Shown here: one piece after another, positions 1-10,169 of the stretch
How positions within the stretch are numbered: the first letter of the stretch is position 1
Layout: every line of letters begins with the position of its first letter
NCBI GenBank assembly: GCA_013152385.1
Contig: JAADGL010000027.1
Location: 1 to 64,000 of the forward strand
Direction of reading: 5' to 3'
DNA length: 64,000 nt
Origin: Acidobacteriota bacterium
GTDB taxonomy: Bacteria > Acidobacteriota > Holophagae > Thermotomaculales > Thermotomaculaceae
The notes under the pieces: model-generated
Told to the model about the DNA's origin: nothing
The model's input: only the letters and a program-made list of their open reading frames with translations
Database searches by the model: none
Made by a program: the position numbers and the translations under genes

Positions 1-1044
1 ACGACCGGGGCGCCGAAAGTGGTGTACCGGACACTGGAAGAGCAGCATTTTAACGCCGTGCGGCTGGGGAAAGGATTGCTGCTTTCTGTTTTTGAGGAGG
101 GGGATGTCGTTGCCAATCTTCTGTTTGCCGGAAATATGTGGGCGTCGTTTGTATCTTACAATCAGGCGCTTGAACATACCGGGTGCCGTATTCTTCCCAT
201 TGGCGGCCAGCTTCCGATGGATGTAATTATCAACTATCTGACACTGTTTGGCGCAACTGCAATTATCACCATCCCTTCCGTGCTGCTCAGCCTCGCGGAG
301 TATGTGGAGAAAAACGGAATTGATTTGAAGATTCGGAAGGTTTCCACCGGCGGGGAGCACCTGTTCAAGGAAGCGAAGGCCTATCTGAGTGAGGTTCTCG
401 GCGTGGAGCAGTTTGCGTCCACCGGCTACACCACCAACGATACCGGCGCCATCGGATATCAGTGCAGCTATTGTCAGGGCGGTGTTCATCATCTTCATGA
501 AGACTTGCATTACATGGAAATTATTGATGAAGACGGCAACCCCTGCGGGCCGGGAGAAATCGGAAGAATTATCGTGACCAACCTTCAGAGAAAGCTTATG
601 CCGACAATCCGGTATGAGGTGGGGGATCTGGGCCGCTGGATTGAAGGAGAATGTAAATGCGGCAGAAAAACCAGACTGTTTGAGCTTCTCGGCAGAAGTG
701 ATGATGTGCTGATTATCGGCGGCGGGAATATTCACCCGGAGGTTATCGCGGAATCGCTTGCGGAAGCCGGGGAACTGAGCAACCATTTTCAGATGATTGC
801 GGAAATCCATAACAAAAAAGACCGGCTTCGGGTCCGGATTGAAGCAATGGGGAAAGATATTGCCGGGCTGGAAGGCAAGGGAGATGTTTTAAAGGAAATT
901 ATTTACGGGAAATCAAAGGAATTAAAATCTATGTACGATGTGGGATTGATTGAGGATATCTACGTGGAAATTGTGCCTGCCGGGAACATTGAAAGAAATC
1001 CCAGAACCGGCAAGGTTAAATTGGTGTTGGATGAAAGGAGTTGA
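1..1044 (+). CDS. Adenylate-forming CoA ligase, phenylacetate-CoA ligase (PaaK) family, 5' truncated
   Basis: The frame is already open at base 1 and the first codons read TTGAPK, the phosphate-binding A3 motif of adenylate-forming enzymes. The true start therefore lies upstream, and the GTG at 19 is internal. Further on come the typical PaaK-family elements: a YTTNDTG stretch, a GEIGRIIVTNL segment followed by RYEVGDLGRW, then CKCGR and GRSDD ahead of the small C-terminal domain. Family members activate aryl or acyl acids to CoA thioesters using ATP. The actual substrate cannot be read from the sequence; phenylacetate is only the family archetype. A STAS-domain gene follows after two bases. 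Confidence 0.85.
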   Translation, partial: TTGAPKVVYRTLEEQHFNAVRLGKGLLLSVFEEGDVVANLLFAGNMWASFVSYNQALEHTGCRILPIGGQLPMDVIINYLTLFGATAIITIPSVLLSLAEYVEKNGIDLKIRKVSTGGEHLFKEAKAYLSEVLGVEQFASTGYTTNDTGAIGYQCSYCQGGVHHLHEDLHYMEIIDEDGNPCGPGEIGRIIVTNLQRKLMPTIRYEVGDLGRWIEGECKCGRKTRLFELLGRSDDVLIIGGGNIHPEVIAESLAEAGELSNHFQMIAEIHNKKDRLRVRIEAMGKDIAGLEGKGDVLKEIIYGKSKELKSMYDVGLIEDIYVEIVPAGNIERNPRTGKVKLVLDERS

Positions 1045-1046
1045 CA

Positions 1047-1361
1047 ATGGGGCTTGAATTCAGAGAAACGGAAAAATATCTGATTATTTCCATTGACGGC
1101 CGGCTGGATTCGCTGAACGCGAGGGATGTGCTGAATACAATCAATGAAAAACTGGAAAATCAGGAAAAACATATTCTGTTCAACCTTGAAAACCTGGAAT
1201 ATATCAGCAGTGCCGGCCTTCAGGTTTTTCTGGTTTGCGTTCAGAACCGGAAAGCGGTGTCAAAAAAGGTTTTTATTTATAAACCTGGGGAGATGGTTGG
1301 TGATGTGATTAAAATTTCCGGTTTTTATCAATTTCTGGAAAAAACAGACAGCATGGAATAA
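1047..1361 (+). CDS. STAS-domain protein (anti-sigma factor antagonist type)
   Basis: A 104-residue single-domain protein with the SpoIIAA/STAS pattern: an N-terminal beta strand (YLIISIDGRLDS), the NLENLEYISSAGLQ segment holding the serine normally phosphorylated by an anti-sigma kinase, and a final amphipathic helix. I chose the ATG at 1047 because AGGAG at 1036-1040 is six bases upstream; the in-frame TTG at 1041 touches the Shine-Dalgarno sequence. Known relatives bind a serine kinase/anti-sigma factor and release a sigma factor or control a phosphatase. No partner kinase is adjacent. Its neighbour is the unrelated CoA ligase, so co-transcription is likely but a shared function is not implied. 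Confidence 0.85.
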   Translation: MGLEFRETEKYLIISIDGRLDSLNARDVLNTINEKLENQEKHILFNLENLEYISSAGLQVFLVCVQNRKAVSKKVFIYKPGEMVGDVIKISGFYQFLEKTDSME

Positions 1362-1491
1362 ATACGGAGGAAATTCCGCCTGAATTTTCTTTTTTTGTGA
1401 TCTGTGAAATTGTTTTTGTATGAATTTCGTTTCCGGTGATTGAACAGTACCGGTCCTTGTGGTAGGATTTTGACTTCTGAGAACGGATTGA

Positions 1492-2631
<1,140 letters not shown>

Positions 2632-2648
2632 AAATTGGAGGTGTTCTG

Positions 2649-2978
2649 GTGTTTGAAACATACGCATACGCAGCGGGGGCCGGCGGCGCGGCCGCTCAGT
2701 CGAATTGGATGGTGCAGTTGTTCCCTTTGCTGGTGTTATTCGGGATTTTTTATTTTATTCTGATCCGGCCCCAACAGAAGAAGCAGAAAACGCTTCAGAA
2801 TATGTGGAACAGCCTGAAAGTTGGGGATAAGGTGATTACCAATGGCGGAATTCACGGTGAAGTGGCTTATGTCGGAGATAAGCTGGTTCACCTGAAGGTT
2901 GCGAATAATGTGAAACTGGTATTCTCCAAGGGGGCGATTGCCGGTCTGCAGAATCCGGTCGAAAACGGAAATCAGTGA
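2649..2978 (+). CDS. yajC: Preprotein translocase subunit YajC
   Basis: A 109-residue small inner-membrane protein with one hydrophobic segment at about residues 22-40 (LLVLFGIFYFILIRPQQKK), followed by the conserved basic RPQQKK junction and a cytoplasmic domain with the GDKVITNGGIHGEV motif. YajC copurifies with SecDF at the Sec translocon. GTG at 2649 is the likely start, with TTGGAG eight bases before it. Its position directly before secD and secF is the standard operon. Confidence 0.95.
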   Translation: MFETYAYAAGAGGAAAQSNWMVQLFPLLVLFGIFYFILIRPQQKKQKTLQNMWNSLKVGDKVITNGGIHGEVAYVGDKLVHLKVANNVKLVFSKGAIAGLQNPVENGNQ

Positions 2979-2997
2979 AGAGGGAGAAGTTGCCGAG

Positions 2998-4548
2998 ATG
3001 AAAGTTAAGATTCTGTTTGTAGTTTTACTGACAGCGGGGGCACTTTATTACATTTACCCCCCCAAGGAAAAGATTAACCTGGGTCTTGACCTCAGGGGTG
3101 GTATCCACATGGTTCTCCAGGTGGAGATGAAGGATGCGATGAAGGCGGAGCTGGATAATTCCAAATCAAACCTTGAACGCGTTCTGAGTGATGAAAAGGT
3201 TGATTTCAAGCAGGTGAAAGCCAACCATGACAAACTTCAGATTATGATCAGCGGGATCCCTGAAGATAAAGTGGACAAAGCGGAAAAAGTTTTTGATGAT
3301 TATATGTCCAACTTTGATGTCAGTGATGACGGTGACGGTTCCTATACCCTGACTCTGAAGAATGCGGCGAAGAAAGAAATCCGTAAACAGGCCATGCGTC
3401 AGGCATTGATTACCATCCACAATCGTGTGGATGCCTATGGTGTTGCGGAACCGATTATTCAGCGGCAGGGGCTTGAAAGCAATCGAATTGTTGTCGAACT
3501 TCCGGGCCTGGATGATCCTTCCCGGGTAAAAAAGTCCCTTTCCGAACCGGGCTGGCTGGAGTGGCGTCTCCTCGCCGCCCCCAACGCATTTAAATCCAAG
3601 GCGGATATTCTTGCTGCCGGAAACGGGAAATTACCTGCCGGAACAACCATTTTTCCGTCCGAGCCCCAGGCGGACGGTTCCGTTGTGTGGTACCTGGTAA
3701 AAGACCGGGTCGAATTGAACGGAAATGACATTAAAACGGCCCGGCGATCCTCCGACCAGTTCGGAAGTCCCAACGTGGCATTTACATTAAATCAGGCCGG
3801 GGTCGCGAAATTTTCACGGGTAACCACGGAACACAGGGGGGAACGCCTGGCCATCATCCTGGATAAAAAGGTGGTGTCAGCCCCCAGCATCAATGAGCCG
3901 ATTACGTCTCCCAACGCACAGATTACCGGTCACTTTACCATTGACCAGGCGGAGGATCTGGCGATTAAACTCCGTTCCGGTGCGCTTCCTGCAAAGATGA
4001 TTTTCCTCGAAGAACGGACGGTCGGGCCTTCCCTTGGACGGGATTCCATCCGAAAGGGTGTTCGGGCAGCAATGATGGGTTTGATTATTGTAATGCTGTT
4101 CATGCTGTTCTATTACAAAGCGGCCGGCATTAACGCCGACCTGGCTTTAATGCTGAATATGATTTACCTGCTGGGAGGGATGGCGTATTTTCACGCAACT
4201 CTGACTTTGCCGGGTATTGCCGGTTTTATTCTCACCATCGGTATGGCGGTGGATGCCAACGTGCTGATTTTTGAGCGTATTAAAGAGGAACTTCGTAACG
4301 GTAAAACGCCGAAATCCGCCATTGACGCCGGATTTGCCAAAGCCTTGTCCGCTGTTCTGGATGGAAATATCACCACTTTGATTGCCGCCCTTTTCCTCTT
4401 TCAATACGGAACCGGGCCGGTGAAAGGCTTCGCGGTTACATTGAGTCTTGGTATCATCGCGTCACTGTTTACAGCAATCTATGTGTCCAGATGGTTCTTT
4501 GACCTGCGCTTGGCATTGACGCCCAACGTGAAAAAGCTGAGCATTTGA
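2998..4548 (+). CDS. secD: Protein translocase subunit SecD
   Basis: A 516-residue SecD. The N-terminal membrane anchor (residues 3-20) is followed by the D1 motif LGLDLRGGIHMVLQVEM, a large periplasmic P1 region with the ALITIHNRVDAYGV segment, and five C-terminal membrane helices ending in the SecD/F signature GMAVDANVLIFERIKEE. SecD and SecF use proton motive force to finish protein export. I chose the ATG at 2998, with AGGGAG upstream; an in-frame start further upstream would run back into yajC. Confidence 0.97.
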   Translation: MKVKILFVVLLTAGALYYIYPPKEKINLGLDLRGGIHMVLQVEMKDAMKAELDNSKSNLERVLSDEKVDFKQVKANHDKLQIMISGIPEDKVDKAEKVFDDYMSNFDVSDDGDGSYTLTLKNAAKKEIRKQAMRQALITIHNRVDAYGVAEPIIQRQGLESNRIVVELPGLDDPSRVKKSLSEPGWLEWRLLAAPNAFKSKADILAAGNGKLPAGTTIFPSEPQADGSVVWYLVKDRVELNGNDIKTARRSSDQFGSPNVAFTLNQAGVAKFSRVTTEHRGERLAIILDKKVVSAPSINEPITSPNAQITGHFTIDQAEDLAIKLRSGALPAKMIFLEERTVGPSLGRDSIRKGVRAAMMGLIIVMLFMLFYYKAAGINADLALMLNMIYLLGGMAYFHATLTLPGIAGFILTIGMAVDANVLIFERIKEELRNGKTPKSAIDAGFAKALSAVLDGNITTLIAALFLFQYGTGPVKGFAVTLSLGIIASLFTAIYVSRWFFDLRLALTPNVKKLSI

Positions 4549-4560
4549 CGAGGTGATGGC

Positions 4561-5709
4561 ATGAAAAAAGAAATGAATATTTTTGGCGTACGTAAAATCG
4601 CAATTACCATTTCACTCCTTTTGATGGCAATTTCAGTGGTGCTGGTCGCCACGATGGGGGTGAAGCGGGGGGTTCAGTTTGTCGGCGGCAGTGAGTTTCA
4701 GGTAAAGTTTAAAAAACCGGTGGATATCAGTAAGCTGAGGTCGGCATTTAAAGATAACGGTTTTGCCCATGCATCTATTATGCAGGTAACCGGAGAAAAT
4801 GAATTTATCATTAAGCTGAAAGGGAAAGCGGGAGATGAAACCGCAAGGGGAAGTAAGATTTCCCAGCGTGTGAAACGGATTTTTCAGGAAGTTTCCGGTG
4901 AAAAAGAAACAAATCTCTTTGATTTGAACAAAACCAATGCCACCGATCTCGCGCATCTTTTGAAAAAGGCCAACCCTCTGAAAATTGATGAAACAAAGAT
5001 GATGGGGGAAGAGCACACTGTTTACAATGACATTGCGGACAAGATTGTCAAAGCCCGGTCAAAAAAGGGGGATTTCTTCAATTCAATGGATGAAGTACTT
5101 GCATTGGTGACCCAGCCGGAAGTGAAAAATTTTCTGAAAGAAAAATGTATGCTGGGAGATTACATAAAATTGAAGGAAGATACCTTCAGCCCGAGCATTT
5201 CTTCGGAACAGACCGAAAAAGCCATCCTTGCCATTATCATGGCTCTCGGGGCGATTCTGGTCTACGTGTCCATTCGGTTCAAATTTGACTTTGCGGTGGG
5301 CGCCATTCTGGCTCTGGTCCATGATGTGACCATTACGCTTGGTATGTTTGTTCTTTTCAAACAGGAGTTCACCCTGCCGGTTGTGGCGGCGTTTCTGACC
5401 ATTGTCGGGTATTCCCTCAATGATACGATTGTTGTCTTTGACCGAATACGCGAGAATTTGAAAATTGTAAAAACGGTTCCGCTGGATCAGGTGATAAATA
5501 CCAGTATTGTCCAGACATTGAGCCGAACGCTGTTGACTTCGTTGACGACCCTTTTTGTGGTTGTGGTTATTTTCTTTTTCGGCGGCCTTGCGCTGAAGGG
5601 ATTTTCTTTCCCGCTTCTTGTCGGAATTATTGTGGGAACCTATTCTTCCATCTACATTGCCAGTCCGATTTATTATTTTGTGGAGGAACACTTTTACAAG
5701 GAAAAATAA
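4561..5709 (+). CDS. secF: Protein translocase subunit SecF with a periplasmic insertion
   Basis: A 382-residue SecF, longer than the roughly 300-320 residues usual for the family. The ends are standard: an N-terminal helix, the GGSEFQVKF segment, then C-terminal helices with YSLNDTIVVFDRIREN. The extra length lies in the periplasmic region, about residues 118-205. There FDLNKTNATDLAHLL and a later IVKARSKKGDFFNSMDEV are spaced like the two halves of a ComEA-type helix-hairpin-helix unit. That comparison is by eye only. It follows secD by 12 bases and is closed by a strong terminator. Confidence 0.95.
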   Translation: MKKEMNIFGVRKIAITISLLLMAISVVLVATMGVKRGVQFVGGSEFQVKFKKPVDISKLRSAFKDNGFAHASIMQVTGENEFIIKLKGKAGDETARGSKISQRVKRIFQEVSGEKETNLFDLNKTNATDLAHLLKKANPLKIDETKMMGEEHTVYNDIADKIVKARSKKGDFFNSMDEVLALVTQPEVKNFLKEKCMLGDYIKLKEDTFSPSISSEQTEKAILAIIMALGAILVYVSIRFKFDFAVGAILALVHDVTITLGMFVLFKQEFTLPVVAAFLTIVGYSLNDTIVVFDRIRENLKIVKTVPLDQVINTSIVQTLSRTLLTSLTTLFVVVVIFFFGGLALKGFSFPLLVGIIVGTYSSIYIASPIYYFVEEHFYKEK

Positions 5710-5724
5710 TCCGAACGCAGACCG

Positions 5725-5750
5725 GGGGCAGAATTTTCTGCCCCTTTTTT
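5725..5750 (+). terminator. Rho-independent terminator after secF
   Basis: GGGGCAGAA at 5725-5733 pairs perfectly with TTCTGCCCC at 5736-5744 and is followed directly by six T. It closes the tgt-yajC-secDF unit. Confidence 0.9.
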
Positions 5751-5775
5751 GCATTTGCCGATCGGGAGGGGACAC

Positions 5776-7923
5776 ATGATCCGGATTGAGGATGTGTTGG
5801 ATGTCTATTCGAATAACCGCCCGGACGGTGATGTGCTTCAGATTCAGAAGGCGTATGTTTTTGCCAACATGATGCATGAATACCAGAAGCGGAAATCCGG
5901 CCTGCCGTTTATCACGCATCCCCTCAATGTTGCTTACACCATAGCTGAAAATAAGCTGGATACCGAAAGTGTGGTCGCTTCACTGCTTCATGATGTCGTG
6001 GAGGATACCGATGCGTCCAATGACCAGGTTGAGGAGCTGTTCGGACAGGATGTGGCAGGGATCGTGGACGGACTTACCAAACTCAGTGCGCTGGAAAATA
6101 TTGATGTTTCCGAACGGAAGGCGGCTAATTTTAAAAAACTTCTTATTGCCATTGCGAAAGATCCCCGTGTTTTGATAATCAAACTGGCCGACAGGCTGGA
6201 CAATATGCGGACACTTCAATTCATGAAGTCAAGTAAACAGAAGTTGATTGCCGGGGAGACGCTGGAGATTTATGCACCGCTGGCCCACGCCATCGGGATG
6301 GCAAGGATCAAGAATGAGCTGGAAGATCTGAGTTTCCGTTATCTGTATCCCAATGAATACGATGAGGTGTCAAGGGCAGCGGAAGAGAAAGAAAGTGTTT
6401 ATGCGAAAGATATGAATCAGATTCGCGAAATCCTTGAGCAGGAGATGAAAGCCAGTGGCGTACGTTGTGTCATTCAGAGTAGAATTAAGCATAAATTCAG
6501 TATTTTCAGGAAGATGAAAATGCAGGAGATTACACTGGATGAAGTTTATGATTTTCTGGCATTTCGTATTATTCTGACAGACAATGACCCCAATGAGTGC
6601 TACAAAGTGATCGGCATTCTCCACGGGCTTTGGACCTACATTCCCCACCGGTGGCGTGATTTTATTTCTCAGCCTAAGGAAAACGGCTATCGCTCGGTTC
6701 ACACGACTTTGATATATGAAGACGGGGTATTTTTCGAGGTACAGGTAAGAACGGAAGAAATGCATCAAATCGCGGAGCAGGGAATTGCCGCCCACTGGCA
6801 GTACAAGCAGGGGAGGGTGGAATCATTTGAAGAATCCCGTTTGTATCAGGTTCTGAGTCAGACAATCCTGGACTTGAAAGAGAAAACATCAGATGAATTT
6901 CTGACCGATCTTGCTCAGGGGTTGAAGGATATCAGCCACGGGATTACCGTTCTGACTCCCCGGGGAAGGACAATTGCGCTTCCGGATCAGGCGACCCCCA
7001 TTGATTTTGCGTATTCCATTCACACCGAGGTGGGAAATCACTGTGTCGGGGCAAAGGTGGACGGACGGCTGGTTCCGTTGCACACCGAGCTTCACGACGG
7101 TAATATTGTGGAAATTCTGACAAATCCAAATGCCAAACCAAGCCTGGACTGGCTGAAACTGGTTCGTACTTCACGGGCAAAGCATAAAATTCGGGCAACC
7201 TACCGTGCGCTGGAACGGGAAGAAAAGACGGCTGACGGAAAAGAGATGCTGGAAAAGGCTATGCGGAAACACAAAATTCCGTTTAACACCCTTGATTTGA
7301 AAAAAATTTCCAAAGCTTACAAATCATATAAGATCGAGAAGATTGAAGACCTTTATTTTCTGGTCGGCAATGGTACCATTTCCATTTCCCGGGTGCTGGG
7401 GATTATTGAGCCTGGCCTTGTTCGAAAGAAACAGGCAATCTCTCTCAGCCGGAAATCCGGTGAAACGGATAATTTTGAGAAGCGGGTGAGAATTCAGGGG
7501 CTGGACGGGCTTCTCGTCACCCGGGCACGCTGCTGCAACCCGATTTTCGGCGATCCGATTCTCGGTTATCTTACAAAACTGAAAGGGATCAGTGTCCACC
7601 GGGCGGATTGCGAAAATCTGAAACAGGGCAGGATTGATCCGGCCCGGCTCATTGATGTCGAGTGGGTGGAAGATCCGAACCATTCATTTTTAATTGAAAT
7701 TGTCGTTATTACCGAGGATATTACCGGAATGCTGGCCCGCCTTACCGATGTGTTTGATTCCATGAATCTCAATTTAAGAAAGGTTCAGGGAGAAAGTTTC
7801 CGTGCAAAAAACCAGGCGCAATTCCGATTTACCGTTCAGATTACCTCAAGAGACGAACTGAACCGTGCACTGGTCCGAATCAAAGGAACCCGGGGTGTTC
7901 TTTCCGTGTGGCGGAAAAAATGA
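5776..7923 (+). CDS. rel: Bifunctional (p)ppGpp synthetase/hydrolase, RelA/SpoT family
   Basis: A 715-residue long-form Rel protein. The N-terminal HD hydrolase domain keeps the His-Asp pair (SLLHDVVEDTDA), so hydrolysis should be active. The synthetase domain has IKHKFSIFRKM and PKENGYRSVHTT. A TGS domain (ITVLTPRGRTIALPDQATPIDFAYSIH), a zinc-finger-like region with RARCCNPIFGDPILGY, and a C-terminal ACT domain follow. It makes and degrades the stringent-response alarmone. The start is ATG 5776 with GGGAGGGG just upstream; an earlier in-frame TTG falls in the secF terminator. The stop overlaps the next gene's ATG (ATGA). Confidence 0.96.
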   Translation: MIRIEDVLDVYSNNRPDGDVLQIQKAYVFANMMHEYQKRKSGLPFITHPLNVAYTIAENKLDTESVVASLLHDVVEDTDASNDQVEELFGQDVAGIVDGLTKLSALENIDVSERKAANFKKLLIAIAKDPRVLIIKLADRLDNMRTLQFMKSSKQKLIAGETLEIYAPLAHAIGMARIKNELEDLSFRYLYPNEYDEVSRAAEEKESVYAKDMNQIREILEQEMKASGVRCVIQSRIKHKFSIFRKMKMQEITLDEVYDFLAFRIILTDNDPNECYKVIGILHGLWTYIPHRWRDFISQPKENGYRSVHTTLIYEDGVFFEVQVRTEEMHQIAEQGIAAHWQYKQGRVESFEESRLYQVLSQTILDLKEKTSDEFLTDLAQGLKDISHGITVLTPRGRTIALPDQATPIDFAYSIHTEVGNHCVGAKVDGRLVPLHTELHDGNIVEILTNPNAKPSLDWLKLVRTSRAKHKIRATYRALEREEKTADGKEMLEKAMRKHKIPFNTLDLKKISKAYKSYKIEKIEDLYFLVGNGTISISRVLGIIEPGLVRKKQAISLSRKSGETDNFEKRVRIQGLDGLLVTRARCCNPIFGDPILGYLTKLKGISVHRADCENLKQGRIDPARLIDVEWVEDPNHSFLIEIVVITEDITGMLARLTDVFDSMNLNLRKVQGESFRAKNQAQFRFTVQITSRDELNRALVRIKGTRGVLSVWRKK

Positions 7924-8546
7924 AAAAAGTACGCTTTGTCCTGATTTTTTTTGTTCTGCTCTTAACCGGGGTTTTCTTCTTTTTCCCGAGAACACCCATC
8001 GTTAACATGTTGAAGATTGAAACCGGTGTTCCGGCGCTTCCCGATCTCATTGCAGTACTGGGCGGCGGGATTACCAGAGGGGGCTTTCTTGGAAACTCTA
8101 CCCGGGAGCGGCTGGATGCTGTGGTGGCATATGTCCGCACCAAAGCTGTCAAATCCCCGATTCTTGTGCAGGAATACCCTGCCGGTCGGAAAAAAATGGT
8201 TGATTATCTCAGCGAAAACGGGATTTCCCGGAATCAAATTCTGGTTTCCGGTTTTCATTACAGTGAAAAGAGGGGCGGAACTGAAAATAATATCGGGGAA
8301 CTTTTTTATTTATTGAAAACGCACCGGGAAATGAAGCGGGTTCTGCTTGTGACTTCTCCCTATCACCAGAGACGGGTAATGCTGATTTTGAAATCAGCGG
8401 AAAAAGGCCTGAACAGGCGTAATATCCGATTTTATTTTCTCCAGTTGCCGGACAACGGGGAGATTAACCGTTGTCCCCGGATACGGTTCTGGCGTCTTAT
8501 TATTCATGAAGCAATCGGAATATTTTTTCAGCGATTGAGAGTGTAA
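7920..8546 (+). CDS. YdcF/SanA-like DUF218 membrane-anchored protein
   Basis: A 208-residue protein with one N-terminal hydrophobic anchor (VLIFFVLLLTGVFFFFP) and a DUF218 domain marked by LIAVLGGGI, an NTxE-like TENNIGE stretch, and LLVTSPYHQRRVMLIL. Relatives (YdcF, SanA, ElyC) are linked to envelope integrity or peptidoglycan/antigen precursors, with no agreed enzymatic reaction. ATG 7920 overlaps the stop codon of rel, so translation is probably coupled. Confidence 0.85.
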   Translation: MKKVRFVLIFFVLLLTGVFFFFPRTPIVNMLKIETGVPALPDLIAVLGGGITRGGFLGNSTRERLDAVVAYVRTKAVKSPILVQEYPAGRKKMVDYLSENGISRNQILVSGFHYSEKRGGTENNIGELFYLLKTHREMKRVLLVTSPYHQRRVMLILKSAEKGLNRRNIRFYFLQLPDNGEINRCPRIRFWRLIIHEAIGIFFQRLRV

Positions 8547-8640
8547 CTTATGCTATCATGAAAAAAGAATCTTGAATATCTGACTGTTAGGATGTGGGAA
8601 TGCATTATTCGGATGATCAGGGTGAATGAAGGAGGTTCAG

Positions 8641-9408
8641 TTGAATTTTCTTGACCGACTGGGAAATTGGGTGCTTGAAGTTGTGGCGCAGGCCGGTGAT
8701 TTCGCGATTCTCTGCGGGACGGCATTGAAGGCGATTTTTAAGCGCCCATTTGATATTCGAAATCTTTTCAAACAGTTGGAGAGAATTGGTGTGGATTCCA
8801 TGCCTGTGGTACTCATCACAGCCCTTTTTACCGGTATGGTAATTGCTCTTCAGACCTATTCGGGTTTCAAACGGTTTCAGGCGCAGTCCATGGTGGGCGC
8901 ACTGGTCGGAGTTTCTCTGACCCGGGAACTGGCCCCGGTTCTGGCAGGGCTGATGGTTGCGGGTAGAATTGCCTCTTCCATTGCGGCTGAAATCGGTACC
9001 ATGCGGGTAACGGAACAGGTGGACGCGTTGGAAGTGATGGGAGTGGACCCGGTTCAGTATCTCTTTGTGCCGAGAATTCTCTCCGGTACCATCATGCTCC
9101 CGCTCCTTGTGGGCGTTGCGGATGTTGTCGGGATTTACGGGGGCTTTTTTCTTCTGGTGAATGTTTTTGGCGAGAATCCGGACATGTACCTGAATAAGGT
9201 GTATCAGTACACAAATGTTCATGATGTGGTCAGCGGGCTGGTTAAGGCGGCGGTTTTCGGATTCGTAATCGCGATGGTGGGTTGTTTCAAAGGCTTGCGG
9301 ACCGAAGGCGGAGCGGAAGGTGTTGGCAATGCCACCACCGGTTCCGTTGTGATGGCGTCTCTGTTGATTCTGATTCTGGACTTCTTCCTGTCCAAATTGA
9401 TGTTTTAG
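8641..9408 (+). CDS. mlaE: ABC transporter permease MlaE
   Basis: A 255-residue MlaE/YrbE permease with five to six hydrophobic stretches and family-typical blocks: ALFTGMVIALQTY, SLTRELAPVLAGLMVAGR, and EIGTMRVTEQVDALEVMGV. It forms the inner-membrane part of the retrograde phospholipid (or other lipid) transporter. The start is most likely TTG 8641, because a near-perfect AAGGAGGT at 8629-8636 sits five bases upstream. The in-frame ATG at 8626 would place that Shine-Dalgarno sequence inside the coding region. The operon continues with mlaF and mlaD. Confidence 0.95.
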   Translation: MNFLDRLGNWVLEVVAQAGDFAILCGTALKAIFKRPFDIRNLFKQLERIGVDSMPVVLITALFTGMVIALQTYSGFKRFQAQSMVGALVGVSLTRELAPVLAGLMVAGRIASSIAAEIGTMRVTEQVDALEVMGVDPVQYLFVPRILSGTIMLPLLVGVADVVGIYGGFFLLVNVFGENPDMYLNKVYQYTNVHDVVSGLVKAAVFGFVIAMVGCFKGLRTEGGAEGVGNATTGSVVMASLLILILDFFLSKLMF

Positions 9409-9416
9409 GGGGCAAA

Positions 9417-10160
9417 ATGATAGAACTTAAAAATATCTATAAATCATTCGGCTCCAAACAGGTATTAAACGGTGTGAATTTACATGTTGTGAAAGGCGAA
9501 TCCTTTGTGATTCTCGGCGGTTCCGGTACCGGAAAGTCCGTTATGCTGAAGCACATTATCGGACTTTTAAAGCCGGATAAAGGCCGGGTATTCATTGATG
9601 GTCGGGATGTTACGGACTTTACCCGTCAGGAATGGTTTAAAATTCGGCGCCGTTTCGGAATGAGCTTTCAGGAAGCCGCACTCTTTGATTTTATGAACGT
9701 ATATGAAAACGTCGCATTTCCCATCCGGCGCCATACCCGGAGCACCGAAGAAGAGATTAAGAAACGGGTGGGCTACTGTCTGGATCTGGTGGGGTTGTCC
9801 GGAAATGAGAAGTTGATGCCGTCGGAACTTTCCGGCGGAATGCGGCGTCGTGCAGGTTTTGCCAGAAGTATTGCCTTAAACCCGGAAGTACTGTTATTTG
9901 ACGAGCCCACCACCGGCCTGGACCCGGTGATGACAGATCAGATTGACAACGTGATTAATGATCTGCGCAGGGGGCTGGATGTTACCTGCGTCACCATTAC
10001 CCATGACATGATCAGCGCATTTGATATTGCCGATAGAATGGTGATGCTTTATGAGGGTGAAATCGTGTTTACCGGGACTACGGATGATATATTAAAATCC
10101 CGTGTCCCGATTATCCGAAGCTTTCTGAAGGGAAGAATCTGTGAAGAAAAAACCCAGTGA
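9417..10160 (+). CDS. mlaF: ABC transporter ATP-binding protein MlaF
   Basis: A 247-residue ATPase with Walker A GGSGTGKSV, a Q-loop in MSFQEAALFDFMNVYENV (typical of the MlaF/TTG2A branch), the signature LSGGMRRRAGFARS, and Walker B LLFDEPTTGLDP. It energises the MlaE permease. ATG 9417 follows the mlaE stop by eight bases, with a GGGGG-rich ribosome site. The upstream in-frame extension lies inside mlaE and is not used. Confidence 0.96.
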   Translation: MIELKNIYKSFGSKQVLNGVNLHVVKGESFVILGGSGTGKSVMLKHIIGLLKPDKGRVFIDGRDVTDFTRQEWFKIRRRFGMSFQEAALFDFMNVYENVAFPIRRHTRSTEEEIKKRVGYCLDLVGLSGNEKLMPSELSGGMRRRAGFARSIALNPEVLLFDEPTTGLDPVMTDQIDNVINDLRRGLDVTCVTITHDMISAFDIADRMVMLYEGEIVFTGTTDDILKSRVPIIRSFLKGRICEEKTQ

Positions 10161-10169
10161 GGTGAAAAT

